Origin: Acidithiobacillus sp041676785
GTDB lineage: Bacteria; Pseudomonadota; Gammaproteobacteria; Acidithiobacillales; Acidithiobacillaceae
Direction of reading: 5' to 3'
Assembly: GCA_041676785.1 (NCBI GenBank)
Contig: JBAYRF010000003.1
Location: 87,190-151,189, forward strand
Length of the DNA: 64,000 nt
A program made the translations under genes and the position numbers. This document shows positions 31,211 to 40,883 of the stretch, in pieces (positions within the stretch are counted from its first letter, which is position 1; every line of letters begins with the position of its first letter). The notes beneath the pieces are model-generated. The model searched no databases. It was not told the DNA's origin and was given only the letters and a program-made list of their open reading frames with translations.

Positions 31211-31992
31211 ATCAGCACGCCCTGACTAGCAAGGAGTTGGTGGGCAATCCGTGTTTTTTCGGCTTGCTCCGCCGTGAAATAGAGGGAGATAAATGCCCGC
31301 TCCGGCAACTCTGGGGGCGATTGGGTCGCAAGCGAAATATCCAGACTGCGGCAGAGTTGGCGGGCTACACCATCGTTACCGTCCACTAGGGCAAGATGTG
31401 TTCCCAGCACTTCAGCGATAGGATCATGGATCCAGCAGTAATGCGTACACCCTAAAACGATGGCTTGGGTATTGCGCCCGCAATGGGGCAGAACGGTGAC
31501 TTGTAGATAGTGCCGAACTTGATCCTCCCAGTTGCAGGCTTGGGATTCGATGATCTCTGCAAGACCAGCGCAGGCGATGGGACGGACTTTGCTTGCGCCA
31601 CCCTCCAGTCGATTCAGTAAGACGTGGAGTTTTTCGCCAGCGACGGTCATGGCGGTGGCCAACAAGAGAATTTCGCCCTCCGGATGTTCGTTCAGGGCTT
31701 TTTTGATAGCTGGTTCGATGCCGATGATGGGTACATCGGCAAGGGCTCTCAAGGGCGCAACGGCAGCGCTGGTGGCGGTATTACAGGCGAGTACCACAGC
31801 ATCAACACCCGCGCGTACAAACCAAGTGTAGGCGGCTTCCGTCCGACGTTGCACAGTCGTTGGCGTCTTATCTCCATAGGGGCTGTACGCACTGTCGCCA
31901 TAAAAAATAAAGTGGGCATCAGGGAGATAGCGAAGGCAAGCGAGCAGCGTGCTGAGGCCGCCGATACCTGAATCAAAAACGCCAATACGCAT
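31198..31992 (-). CDS. murI: Glutamate racemase
   Basis: A 264-residue enzyme with IGVFDSGIGGLSTL, FYGDSAYSPYGDK, VLACNTATSAAV (first catalytic Cys) and ILGCTHYCWI-type VLGCTHY (second Cys). It makes D-glutamate for peptidoglycan. The ATG at 31992 shares one base with the glucokinase stop (TGATG), so it is the last gene of the minus-strand glycogen operon. The preceding TTG codon at 31995 is rejected as start. Confidence 0.96.
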   Translation of the reverse strand: MRIGVFDSGIGGLSTLLACLRYLPDAHFIFYGDSAYSPYGDKTPTTVQRRTEAAYTWFVRAGVDAVVLACNTATSAAVAPLRALADVPIIGIEPAIKKALNEHPEGEILLLATAMTVAGEKLHVLLNRLEGGASKVRPIACAGLAEIIESQACNWEDQVRHYLQVTVLPHCGRNTQAIVLGCTHYCWIHDPIAEVLGTHLALVDGNDGVARQLCRSLDISLATQSPPELPERAFISLYFTAEQAEKTRIAHQLLASQGVLIQSS

Positions 31993-32939
31993 CAATGGGT
32001 CAGCAGTTCCTGATCGGCCAGCAAGGCGGCACCGCGCATGCCCGCTAAATCATCACCATTACCCCGTTTGACCTCAATCTGGCCACGCAACGCCGGAATA
32101 AGATCCGCATCTAGCCGTTCCAGCAGTGCGGGCGCAAAACAGTCCCAAGCAGCGCTCATACCACCACCAATACGGACGACGCGCACATCGGCGACTTTGA
32201 GAATGTGTGCCAAGGCTTGTCCTAGGTAATCCCCTGCTATCTGGAAGGTTTTGCGCGCTTCAGCGTGACCCTCTGTGGCCATTTGGGCAATGACGGCAGT
32301 GTCAGGCGCGGTGCCCGTGAGTTCCACATAACTCGATTGAACGCCCCGTGCGGACGCATATTGTTCCAAGCATCCTTGATTGCCACAACCGCAGCGTCGC
32401 CCGCCGGGAACAACGATGAGATGTCCGATTTCCATGGCGGTACCGTGCTCTCCTCGCCAGGGATGACAGTCATGAATCCAGCCGCCACCAACGCCGGTTC
32501 CGAGGCCCACATAAAGAAGGTCACGAAGTTCGGGGCTTTCTTGCTTTTCTTCCCAGAATTCACCATAACCGGCGGCGTTGGCATCATTTTCGATGACTAC
32601 AGGGAGTTGGCAGGCTTTTTGGAGAGTGCTTTGGAGGTCAAAGTTAATCAGTTGTGGAATATTGGGGGATTGGAGTAATACCCCTTGGGCATTCACAAAA
32701 CCCGGCACGGCCACACCCACGCGAGTGACTTCGGGAAATTGATGGCGAAGCTGGGCAATACCTTCTTCCAGCAGTCCCGTAAATAGTTGTGCGGCACTTT
32801 CGGCATCTGGGGCCGCCGCACATTTTTCTCGCAGATCTACTTCGTTGCGCAGGGCGCTCAGATATTCATTACCGCGAAAAACGCCAAAACGCAGATTGGT
32901 GCCCCCCACATCAATGCCGATAGTCAGAGCTTCAGTCAT
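31992..32939 (-). CDS. glk: ROK-family glucokinase
   Basis: A 315-residue ROK kinase with the ATP motif IGIDVGGTNLRFGVF, ENDANAAGYGEFW, the active-site GTGVGGGWI block and the ROK zinc motif CGCGNQGCLEQYAS. It probably phosphorylates glucose released by the GH57 enzymes encoded upstream. The ATG at 32939 follows TGGAGG and overlaps the amylase gene by 8 bp. Confidence 0.9.
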   Translation of the reverse strand: MTEALTIGIDVGGTNLRFGVFRGNEYLSALRNEVDLREKCAAAPDAESAAQLFTGLLEEGIAQLRHQFPEVTRVGVAVPGFVNAQGVLLQSPNIPQLINFDLQSTLQKACQLPVVIENDANAAGYGEFWEEKQESPELRDLLYVGLGTGVGGGWIHDCHPWRGEHGTAMEIGHLIVVPGGRRCGCGNQGCLEQYASARGVQSSYVELTGTAPDTAVIAQMATEGHAEARKTFQIAGDYLGQALAHILKVADVRVVRIGGGMSAAWDCFAPALLERLDADLIPALRGQIEVKRGNGDDLAGMRGAALLADQELLTH

Positions 32940-34953
32940 GGGCAAGGACCTCCACCTGGATTTCGATATTTTGGGCTTTGCCCGCTTGCACCGACCAGAA
33001 CAAATCCAGCTTCAGAGCCTGCATAATTTTTTCAAAGCCCGCCTCGGATTGTGAAACCGTCAGATGCGGCATACTTTCCCAGCGCATAGGGGGATTGCAA
33101 CTCAGTATGATTTTACCCCCTAAGACGGCATCTTCTAGGGTAATCTGGGTCGTATCTTCTCCGTGAATCGGCATCCCGAAGCCGCCTTGGGAAACCGCAT
33201 CGGCGAAAAACTGTCCAGCCGGTCCATCACAACTCGGCATGGCGAGAAACAGGCGGCTGTGGAACGCGTGCGTATCATTATCCGCGTGGGCGGACTCCAA
33301 TCGATATTGGACCCTCAGACGGCTTTCCGTCAGCTGATATTCCTTACTGACGGCCCAAGCATCGCCGACACCGCCGCTAAAATGAGGGATTTCGTGACGG
33401 ATATGACTATCTTGATAATGGATGGGGTCTGCGTCCAGCCATTCCTGAAAGCTCTGGCAAGGACTGAGATCGGCGGCGAGATCTTCTGTGGTGATTTCCG
33501 TCTTGAAGCTGATCCGATCATGGGCGGAGGCGATTCCTTCGCTGGGGGCCTCGGGTGCGCTGTGCCCATGTCGGATTTTGTCATAATAGGCTTCGTCGCG
33601 CCGAGCTAAGGTATCGCCCAAATTGTGCTTAAGCGCATAGCAGTCCCACTCTGCAACAGCGGCATAGGGTGTCGGACGAATGATAAGTTGCTGGCTGTTG
33701 TTGTGATAGAAGAGTTCGTCGTAGCCGTCGAGATCGACATCGTGACTCTGCAGGGCGGGGCGGGGCTGAATTTGGTCGAGTTGCGCTTCTAGGCGAACGA
33801 TCGCGTTATACACGGCGCGGCGTAGATGCGGTAAGTAGATACCTCCAAAGAGGCCGTGCCAGTAGGCATCATTAGCTTGGGATTCATGCAGGTCTTCGCG
33901 CATGGCTTTGCTTTGCTGGCGCTTGGGTAAGGCATGAAAACGTTTGGATAACTGCAGCATGCGTTTTTGCATCCAGTTGGATTCTGGATAGCGAGTCATG
34001 AAGTTTTTCCAGATGCCTCCGCGTATCAGTGATTTGCGTTCTTCAATGCGACCCGCTGCTTTTTCCTGCTCCAGAAAGGCGGCGTAAGTGCGTGCGGCAT
34101 CTGGGGCGAGGGTCCATTCATTCATTTCGCTATAAGATACAGTGGGTAGGTAGATAATTCCCTGTGGCCGATGCTGATGGAGATAATCCTTGAAGCGTAG
34201 CGGTTGAATATGGGGAGAAGCCAAGACACCGCGCAGAAACTGTTCCAGCCAGCCTTTTTCATACACCCAGCTATAAGTTTCCGGCCAGACCCCAAATTTT
34301 TCGATATCGTCAAAATAAATGCCAGCACTGCCGGGATTGTGTAGCGAGAGATCTTCGATGTAAGAAACCGCAGTCGCCGCCTCCGAGAAGGGTAAGCGAT
34401 AGCGCAATGCTTCAGAAATTGGAAATACATCAATGGATTGTCCGTTCTCTTCGGTGCGGTGGAAGCTGCCGAGCTGGTTGCTTGCTGCTCCGGCACAGAG
34501 GAAGTGATAATCGTCGACCATAACGTACTTTACGCCCGCTTCCTGCAGGGCCGGGACCACACTGGGGTCCCAGACGCGTTCAGTGAGCCAGGCACCTACG
34601 GGACGTTGCCCAAAGTGTTTGTCCAGCCGGTCGGACATGGCCTGTATTTGGGTAATGCGATCCGCATGGGGGATCGCGGCGAGTACAGGCTCCGTATCGC
34701 CAGCACCGACCAGTTCCGCCTGATGGCGAGTGACCATGTTCTGCAGTAACAGAATGGTTTTGGGATGTTCCCGCACCATATAGGCCAGCAGCCAGCCACT
34801 GATATGAATCGCAAAAGGAAACTCTGGAAAGCGATGCATGGCCTCCAGAAAGGGGTGGTAGCAACGGAGGACCGCATCGTCAATGACATGAGGAAAATTG
34901 CCAACCGGCTGATGGGCGTGGACGCCCAGGAGGAGGGGGGTGCGATGAGTCAT
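32932..34953 (-). CDS. GH57 4-alpha-glucanotransferase/amylase
   Basis: A 673-residue protein with the GH57 start LLLGVHAHQPVGNF (motif 1 HxHQP), the nucleophile Glu125 in WLTERVWDP and the acid/base Asp in YFDDIEKFG (~215-216). The C-terminal half carries the beta-domain typical of Thermococcus-type 4-alpha-glucanotransferases. It likely disproportionates maltodextrins during glycogen turnover. The gene is separated from the second GH57 gene by no spacing (stop and start adjoining), indicating co-translation. No signal peptide, so it is cytoplasmic. Confidence 0.9.
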   Translation of the reverse strand: MTHRTPLLLGVHAHQPVGNFPHVIDDAVLRCYHPFLEAMHRFPEFPFAIHISGWLLAYMVREHPKTILLLQNMVTRHQAELVGAGDTEPVLAAIPHADRITQIQAMSDRLDKHFGQRPVGAWLTERVWDPSVVPALQEAGVKYVMVDDYHFLCAGAASNQLGSFHRTEENGQSIDVFPISEALRYRLPFSEAATAVSYIEDLSLHNPGSAGIYFDDIEKFGVWPETYSWVYEKGWLEQFLRGVLASPHIQPLRFKDYLHQHRPQGIIYLPTVSYSEMNEWTLAPDAARTYAAFLEQEKAAGRIEERKSLIRGGIWKNFMTRYPESNWMQKRMLQLSKRFHALPKRQQSKAMREDLHESQANDAYWHGLFGGIYLPHLRRAVYNAIVRLEAQLDQIQPRPALQSHDVDLDGYDELFYHNNSQQLIIRPTPYAAVAEWDCYALKHNLGDTLARRDEAYYDKIRHGHSAPEAPSEGIASAHDRISFKTEITTEDLAADLSPCQSFQEWLDADPIHYQDSHIRHEIPHFSGGVGDAWAVSKEYQLTESRLRVQYRLESAHADNDTHAFHSRLFLAMPSCDGPAGQFFADAVSQGGFGMPIHGEDTTQITLEDAVLGGKIILSCNPPMRWESMPHLTVSQSEAGFEKIMQALKLDLFWSVQAGKAQNIEIQVEVLAHD

Positions 34954-36657
34954 TCAGTATCCTTCCGTGTGGGTGCGGCGCATGGTACCCCCGGCTTCGG
35001 TTGCCCCACCGCCGTAGCTGATGGGTTCATTGAGCGATGCCGGAGCGGAAACATCCATTAAAGCATAAAGTTTGCGTAAATTGGTGCGAAACAAATGATC
35101 GAAATCGCGAACGGAATCGGAAGGATTGTAATCACCAAACCACCAGAACCAGTCCGAGCCTTCGCAGCGGCCGAGTTGTTCAGTTAATGCGACCTGTTGA
35201 GCGCTGGTGAGCGCCGAGAAGTGCTGATCGACGTCGCGTTTGGCGGCACAGAGGAGATCCCAAGCGCGGTTTTTGGCGGCGTCACCAATCCAGGTGCTGA
35301 AATTGCCATAAACCCAGCTTCCGGCAGCCAAATCCGGGATGCTTTTTATGGATTCCGGGTGATCTCGAACATAGTCGCTAAAGGTACACATTTGAATATG
35401 CGGATGATTTGACAAGGCTTTGTAGAGTTCGGAGAGGAAATAATAACCATTGTAGGGATAGTATTCCCAAGCATTTTCTCCATCAAGAATGATACTGACC
35501 ACCGGATGATCTTGTTGTTCGGTTTGCCGCCAGATGGCCTCCAGCTTGTGCATGAAATCGGTGACTGCATCGTGGCCGAACCAGTTTTTATAGTCGAAGC
35601 CAATGGTGTCTGATAGAGCATCATCCCGAAAAAACAGGGCGGGGCCTTGCCCGTTCAGGCAATAGGGCTTGTACAAATACTCCGCTCGACCGCGCGGCGC
35701 GCTATCGTCATCACTGCGCAGAAGGCTGTGGGTGAGCACGCCTTCTCCGGAAGCGGTCCAGGTGACGCCTGCTGCCCCCAGCATCTCCACAAAAGCGGCA
35801 GATACTCCCCCTTCTGCTGGCCACATACCCTGTGCGGCGATCCCGAAGCGCGAGGGATGACTCGCCTGTGCCCGAGTGATATGCCATTGCGCGCGCTCTG
35901 CCCCACCGGGATACGCGGATGATTCGGGCAGGGGTGCATCAGGTACCGCTTCGCGCGCTGCGGCAAAATCCAGCAGCAGTGGGCTAATTGGATGATAGTA
36001 CGGGGTGGTGGATATTTCGATGCGCCCTGCTTCGGCCAGTGCACGATAACGGGGAATCAATCCGCCGATCAGTTCGCCGAGAAAATGCAGGAGTTGCTGG
36101 CGATCATCGGGAGTAAAACCACGTCCCTTGGCCATCAACCCTTGAATAAGGGGGCTGCTGCGGCGCACGGTTTCGCCCGTCCAGGCCAAGTGATACCAAA
36201 CGAGCAGGTCGGCCATGAACTGTATGGAGAGATAGTCGGAAATTTCCGTCACGTCCTCACGCATGAGCAGGTAAATATCGTGCAGACGGCGATAATCGGG
36301 AAAAGGATTAAGCATGTGCTCTGGATCAAGGCGAAAACACTGCTCCAGTAAAAAATGACGCTTTTCGTTGCTCAGGGTCTTCAGGTCTGGTGTGGCGAGG
36401 GCCATGAGCAGTGGATCACGAAAATCTTGGCTTTGGAACTGCGCGGTGTAATCCTCAATTTGCTCCACCAGAATTGGCACGCAGTTAAAGACGCCACGCG
36501 CCAGAGGGTTTTCTTCGTAATGCGCGATCATGTCCGAGTAATCTTTGCAGGCATGCAAATAGGTCCACGGCAAGGCATAGTGGCCATCGGCGTTGCGGTA
36601 GTCAGGCTGGTGCATGTGCCAGCAGAAAATCACATGAAGCGCGCGCGCCGGGGGCAT
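34954..36657 (-). CDS. GH57 family glycoside hydrolase (alpha-amylase-like)
   Basis: A 567-residue GH57 protein of a second subfamily: HVIFCWHMHQPDYR at the N-terminus, STTPYYHPISPLL, the nucleophile Glu282 in GMWPAEGGVS, and Asp392 in ILDGENAWEYY. This longer catalytic module is found near glycogen and trehalose genes in many bacteria, with uncharacterised alpha-glucan specificity. It lies 4 bp from glgC and abuts the other GH57 gene, so it is probably part of the same alpha-glucan pathway. No signal peptide is visible. Confidence 0.9.
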   Translation of the reverse strand: MPPARALHVIFCWHMHQPDYRNADGHYALPWTYLHACKDYSDMIAHYEENPLARGVFNCVPILVEQIEDYTAQFQSQDFRDPLLMALATPDLKTLSNEKRHFLLEQCFRLDPEHMLNPFPDYRRLHDIYLLMREDVTEISDYLSIQFMADLLVWYHLAWTGETVRRSSPLIQGLMAKGRGFTPDDRQQLLHFLGELIGGLIPRYRALAEAGRIEISTTPYYHPISPLLLDFAAAREAVPDAPLPESSAYPGGAERAQWHITRAQASHPSRFGIAAQGMWPAEGGVSAAFVEMLGAAGVTWTASGEGVLTHSLLRSDDDSAPRGRAEYLYKPYCLNGQGPALFFRDDALSDTIGFDYKNWFGHDAVTDFMHKLEAIWRQTEQQDHPVVSIILDGENAWEYYPYNGYYFLSELYKALSNHPHIQMCTFSDYVRDHPESIKSIPDLAAGSWVYGNFSTWIGDAAKNRAWDLLCAAKRDVDQHFSALTSAQQVALTEQLGRCEGSDWFWWFGDYNPSDSVRDFDHLFRTNLRKLYALMDVSAPASLNEPISYGGGATEAGGTMRRTHTEGY

Positions 36658-36661
36658 AAGA

Positions 36662-37969
36662 TTACCTCACAAAGTGTAATTGCTGACCGAGTAACTCCGG
36701 CGTGATGAGGGTTACCCCATTGGGGGTGCGATAAAAACGGCGAGAATCTTCAACGGGATCTTCACCCACCACGAGTCCATCGGGGATGATGGTGCCTTTG
36801 TCGACCACCACTTTGCGCAGGCGCGCGCCTTCGCCCATGCGGACGTTGGGTAAAATGACGGAATCTTCAATGAGCGTATGACCATCGTTGACACGAACGT
36901 TGGAAAACAGCAGGGAACGACGGACAGTAGCACCGCTGATAATGCAACCGCCGGAGACGATACTGTCGAGAGCCATGCCGCGACGCCCCTCATCGTCGAA
37001 AACGAATTTTGCGGGCGGTAACTGCTCCTGATAAGTCCAGATTGGCCAGCGGCTATCGTACAAATCCAAATCGGGTGTGACATGCACCAGATCAATATTT
37101 GCCGACCAATAGGCATCTACAGTGCCTACGTCACGCCAGTAGCAGCGACTGTTTTTGCCTTCATTGCTGGAAATGCAACTGTTGCGGAAGCGATGGGCCA
37201 TTACGCGGTAGCGAGAAACCATATAAGGGATTAAATCATTACCGAAATCATGGGTGGAGTCGCGACTGTCGGCATCGCGGATTAGTTGTTCGTAGAGAAA
37301 GTCCGTGTTGAATACATAAATACCCATGCTCGCCAGTGCCCGTTCGGGGTTGTTGGGCGTGGGCGTGGGTTCGCTGGGCTTTTCTGTAAAGCCGGTGATT
37401 CGGTCTTCGTGATTGACCGTCATCACCCCAAAACCTTTGGCTTCTTCAAGGGGGACTTCAATACAGGCCACGCTCATGTCGGCTTGACTCTGAACGTGCT
37501 CGGCGAGCATCTGTCCGTAGTCCATTTTGTAAATATGGTCGCCCGCGAGAACAATCACATAGCGAGGTCGGTGGGCGCGGAGAATGTCGATATTCTGGAA
37601 AATGGCGTCGGCCGTACCCTTATACCAGCCGGTGTTCATACGCTGCTGTGCGGGCAGAATTTCTATGAATTCGCTAAATTCGCCGCGCAAAAACCCCCAG
37701 CCGAGCTGTATGTGACGAATGAGACTGTGGGCCTTGTATTGGGTAAGCACTCCGATACGGCGAATGCCGGAGTTGAGGCAGTTGGAGAGGCAAAAGTCGA
37801 TGATGCGAAATTTGCCACCGAAGGGAACTGCCGGTTTGGCACGCCAGTCGGTCAATGGCCCGAGACGGCTGCCCCGCCCTCCGGCCAACACTAAAGCCAA
37901 GGTGTTTTTGGTGAGATTACTAACGAAACGCGGAGAATTGCTGGTTCCGAGACTGCCTTCTTCCGACAT
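36662..37969 (-). CDS. glgC: Glucose-1-phosphate adenylyltransferase
   Basis: A 435-residue nucleotidyltransferase with LVLAGGRGSRLGPLTDWRAKPAVPFGG, VLAGDHIYKMDY, GITGFTEKP-like and the C-terminal left-handed beta-helix repeats (SGGCIISGATVRRSLLF). It makes ADP-glucose, the committed step of glycogen synthesis. The ATG follows AGGAGAGG. First gene of the leftward operon glgC-GH57-GH57-glk-murI, divergent from glgB. Confidence 0.96.
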   Translation of the reverse strand: MSEEGSLGTSNSPRFVSNLTKNTLALVLAGGRGSRLGPLTDWRAKPAVPFGGKFRIIDFCLSNCLNSGIRRIGVLTQYKAHSLIRHIQLGWGFLRGEFSEFIEILPAQQRMNTGWYKGTADAIFQNIDILRAHRPRYVIVLAGDHIYKMDYGQMLAEHVQSQADMSVACIEVPLEEAKGFGVMTVNHEDRITGFTEKPSEPTPTPNNPERALASMGIYVFNTDFLYEQLIRDADSRDSTHDFGNDLIPYMVSRYRVMAHRFRNSCISSNEGKNSRCYWRDVGTVDAYWSANIDLVHVTPDLDLYDSRWPIWTYQEQLPPAKFVFDDEGRRGMALDSIVSGGCIISGATVRRSLLFSNVRVNDGHTLIEDSVILPNVRMGEGARLRKVVVDKGTIIPDGLVVGEDPVEDSRRFYRTPNGVTLITPELLGQQLHFVR

Positions 37970-38200
37970 GATCCTCTCCTTATCTGGGTGCTGGTGCTTT
38001 GTCTACACAATAGTATAGATAGGATTGCCGGTGCCCATGCTTTTAAGGTACTGAACTTGACTGGCTGCGGCAAGCGGTCAATAAGAGGCAATGGCCTTTT
38101 GTAGGCTTGTGTTATGCTCAATAAGAAGACAACCTCAGTTCTGGTAAACACTACAGTGTGCAGGACGCTGCGTGAATAATATCACTAGGAGATTGCGGCG
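37970..38200. other. Intergenic control region between glgC and glgB
   Basis: The 231 bp must hold divergent promoters. On the minus strand a TATACT -10 candidate lies at 38017-38012, without a convincing -35. On the plus strand TTGACT (38057-38062) and an extended TG-T-TATGCT (hexamer 38113-38118) are candidates, but they are not spaced as one promoter. I see no riboswitch or clear operator. Confidence 0.35.
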
Positions 38201-40411
38201 ATGACCGTACCGAAAAAAAACCACCAGGTGTTGCCGGATGATGGTGAAGCGGCCATTTGCGCGGCACATCATCATGATCCCTTTGCTTGGCTAGGTCAGC
38301 ACCACAAAGGCGTATCCGGTGATCGGCATTTCGTGCAACGAGCATTCCTGCCCGGTGCTTCGACCGCAGAAATACAGACCCCGCAAGGTTGGGTTGCCAT
38401 GAATCTACAGCACCCCGACGGGATATTTGTGCATGAGGGAGAACGGCTACCGATCCCCTATCGCTTGCGTTGGCAGGATCATTTCGGCACGCACGAAAGT
38501 TATGATCCCTACGTGTTCAGTCCGGTTCTAGGTGATCTGGAAGTGTATCTTTTTGGAGAGGGGCGATTGTATGAAGCCTACCTGCATCTGGGTGCCCATC
38601 AGCGTCATCATGAAGGTGTGGATGGGTTGCTGTTTGTTGTTTGGGCACCTAATGCCGAGCGCGTCAGTGTAGTGGGTGATTTTAACGGTTGGGATGGGCG
38701 CTGCCACCCCATGCGGGTGCGTGGACAGAGCGGTCTCTGGGAGCTTTTTATCCCAAACCTAGGGACGGGAGAAATCTATAAATTCGAGATCCGTCATCGG
38801 GATTCCGGGGCGGTTTTTGTCAAAACAGATCCCTACGCGAATGCTTTTGAACTTCGGCCCAGCACCGCCGCCCGGGTAGTCGCCGATCATCATGTTTGGT
38901 CTGATCAGGTCTGGATGCAAGCCCGGTCCCAGAGCGATTGGCAGCATGCACCGATGAATATTTACGAGGTGCATCTGGGTTCTTGGCAGCGCGACGAAGC
39001 GGGCGGTTTTTTGTCTTATCCCGTTCTCGCTGAACGCCTGCTGCATTACGTGCAGGAGATGCATTACACCCACATTGAATTGATGCCAGTGATGGAGCAT
39101 CCCCTAGATGAATCTTGGGGTTATCAGGTTAGTGGATACTTCGCCCCCACCAGTCGTTTTGGTAACCCAGATGACTTTCGAGCTTTTGTCGATCGCTTTC
39201 ATCAAGCCGGGATTGGCGTGCTGCTGGACTGGGTACCGGGGCATTTCCCTAAGGATGATTGGGGTCTGGCGCGCTTTGATGGTACGCCGCTCTACGAGTA
39301 TGCGGACCCACGCGAAGGTGAGCACCGCGATTGGGGGACTTACATATTCAATTTTGGCCGCAACGAAGTGCGCGGGTTTTTGCTGGCCAATGCGTGTTAT
39401 TGGGCCGATAGTTTTCATATTGACGGCTTGCGGGTAGATGCCGTGGCCTCTCTGCTTTATCGGGATTACTCCCGCGAAGCGGGGGAATGGATTCCGAATC
39501 GTCATGGTGGCCGCGAAAATCTGGAAGCCATTGAGTTTTTAAGAGAAATGAATGTGGTTTTGAATGAACGTTATCCCGGCATTTTGACCATCGCTGAAGA
39601 GTCGACTTCCTGGCCGATGGTGTCTCGACCCACTTATGTTGGGGGGTTGGGTTTTTCTATGAAATGGAACATGGGTTGGATGAATGACACCCTTTCTTAC
39701 ATGCAGCAGAATCCGGTGTACCGTCGTTTTCATCAGGATAGCCTGACCTTTAGCCAGCTTTATGCTTACTCCGAGAATTTTGTCCTGCCCCTTTCTCACG
39801 ACGAAGTCGTACACGGCAAGCACTCGTTGCTGGACAAAATGCCGGGGGATGTCTGGCAGCGTTTTGCCAATCTTCGCCTGTTGTTGAGTTATCAGCATGC
39901 GCATCCGGGCAAGAAACTCAATTTTATGGGTAATGAATTTGCGCAGGGCCGGGAGTGGAACTGTAGTCAGGCGCTGGATTGGGATTTACTGCAGACGGAT
40001 TGGCATCAGGGTATCCAGCGTTTGAGTCGGGATCTCGCCCATATGTACCGCGATATACCGGCACTGCATGCACTGGATTTTCAACAAGAGGGCTTTTCGT
40101 GGATTGATTGCCATGATGCGGACCAGTCCGTGCTGAGTTTTTTGCGCAGGGATCGGGAAGGGCGATTTGTATTGGCCGTATTTAATTTTACGCCCGTTTT
40201 GCGGCAGAACTATCGTTTGGGCGTGCCGGAGCCGGGAAATTACCGCGAGATTTTCAATAGTGATGCGGCCGCCTACCACGGTAGTAATGCCGGCAATCAA
40301 CCCAAGCCCGCCGAAACCCGCAGTTGGATGGGGTTGCCTTGTTCCATGGCGTTGACTTTGCCGCCATTGGCCGCGATTTTTCTGCAGAAACAGCAGGAAG
40401 AGGGTGTTTGA
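38201..40411 (+). CDS. glgB: 1,4-alpha-glucan branching enzyme
   Basis: A 736-residue GH13 enzyme. The N-terminal extension domain (HHDPFAWLGQHH) is followed by a CBM48 region (VWAPNAERVSVVGDFNGWDG) and the catalytic barrel. Its motifs are DWVPGHFPKDDW (region I), GLRVDAVASLLYRDY with the nucleophile Asp (II), TIAEESTSWP with the acid Glu (III), and LPLSHDEVVHGK (IV). It makes alpha-1,6 branches in glycogen. The ATG follows AGGAG. It is divergent from glgC and leads into nfeD 10 bp downstream. Confidence 0.97.
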   Translation: MTVPKKNHQVLPDDGEAAICAAHHHDPFAWLGQHHKGVSGDRHFVQRAFLPGASTAEIQTPQGWVAMNLQHPDGIFVHEGERLPIPYRLRWQDHFGTHESYDPYVFSPVLGDLEVYLFGEGRLYEAYLHLGAHQRHHEGVDGLLFVVWAPNAERVSVVGDFNGWDGRCHPMRVRGQSGLWELFIPNLGTGEIYKFEIRHRDSGAVFVKTDPYANAFELRPSTAARVVADHHVWSDQVWMQARSQSDWQHAPMNIYEVHLGSWQRDEAGGFLSYPVLAERLLHYVQEMHYTHIELMPVMEHPLDESWGYQVSGYFAPTSRFGNPDDFRAFVDRFHQAGIGVLLDWVPGHFPKDDWGLARFDGTPLYEYADPREGEHRDWGTYIFNFGRNEVRGFLLANACYWADSFHIDGLRVDAVASLLYRDYSREAGEWIPNRHGGRENLEAIEFLREMNVVLNERYPGILTIAEESTSWPMVSRPTYVGGLGFSMKWNMGWMNDTLSYMQQNPVYRRFHQDSLTFSQLYAYSENFVLPLSHDEVVHGKHSLLDKMPGDVWQRFANLRLLLSYQHAHPGKKLNFMGNEFAQGREWNCSQALDWDLLQTDWHQGIQRLSRDLAHMYRDIPALHALDFQQEGFSWIDCHDADQSVLSFLRRDREGRFVLAVFNFTPVLRQNYRLGVPEPGNYREIFNSDAAAYHGSNAGNQPKPAETRSWMGLPCSMALTLPPLAAIFLQKQQEEGV

Positions 40412-40421
40412 GGAGCCCATT

Positions 40422-40883
40422 ATGTTGTATGTCTACGTTATTATTGCCTTTGTAGCCGGAATATCAGAATTATTCACGGGGACGTTTTATCTGGCAGCCG
40501 TAGCCCTTGCCGCATTGTTTACGGCTGCAACCGGTTTGCTGTTGCCCGGTACGGTCTTGCATTGGGTGTTTCTTGGCTATTGTCTGGTCCTGTTACCTGC
40601 CGGGATGTGGTTTCGTCATCGTCTGGCCGCGCAAACCCAGGATTTGGCGGATTTTGACTTGGGGCAGAGCGTGGATGTGGTGGCAGGGCCGGATAAAAAT
40701 GAACAGTATACCGTGCGTTACCGGGGTGCTGAATGGATGGCCGTGGTGGATGATGGGCCGTGTCCCGCTCCGGGGGACCGTGCGGTAATCATCAGCAAGA
40801 CCGATAACCTACTACATTTAGGGGTACTACCCCGTCAAACCCCAGACAAGGAATCCTTATGTCCTCCCTCATCGCCATCCTGA
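40422..40883 (+). CDS. NfeD-like membrane protein
   Basis: A 153-residue protein with two to three N-terminal membrane segments and a C-terminal OB-fold-like domain (GQSVDVVAGPDKNEQYTVRYRGAEWMAV). Short NfeD proteins pair with stomatin-type SPFH proteins; here the next gene is such a partner and overlaps it by 25 bp. The ATG at 40422 follows GAGGAG. The role is membrane microdomain quality control, by family inference. Confidence 0.88.
   Translation: MLYVYVIIAFVAGISELFTGTFYLAAVALAALFTAATGLLLPGTVLHWVFLGYCLVLLPAGMWFRHRLAAQTQDLADFDLGQSVDVVAGPDKNEQYTVRYRGAEWMAVVDDGPCPAPGDRAVIISKTDNLLHLGVLPRQTPDKESLCPPSSPS

Noticed and set aside
38057..38118. A single glgB promoter from TTGACT to the TATGCT extended -10
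   Set aside because: The spacing of ~50 bp is far too long, so the two elements cannot be one promoter. They are listed only as separate candidates.
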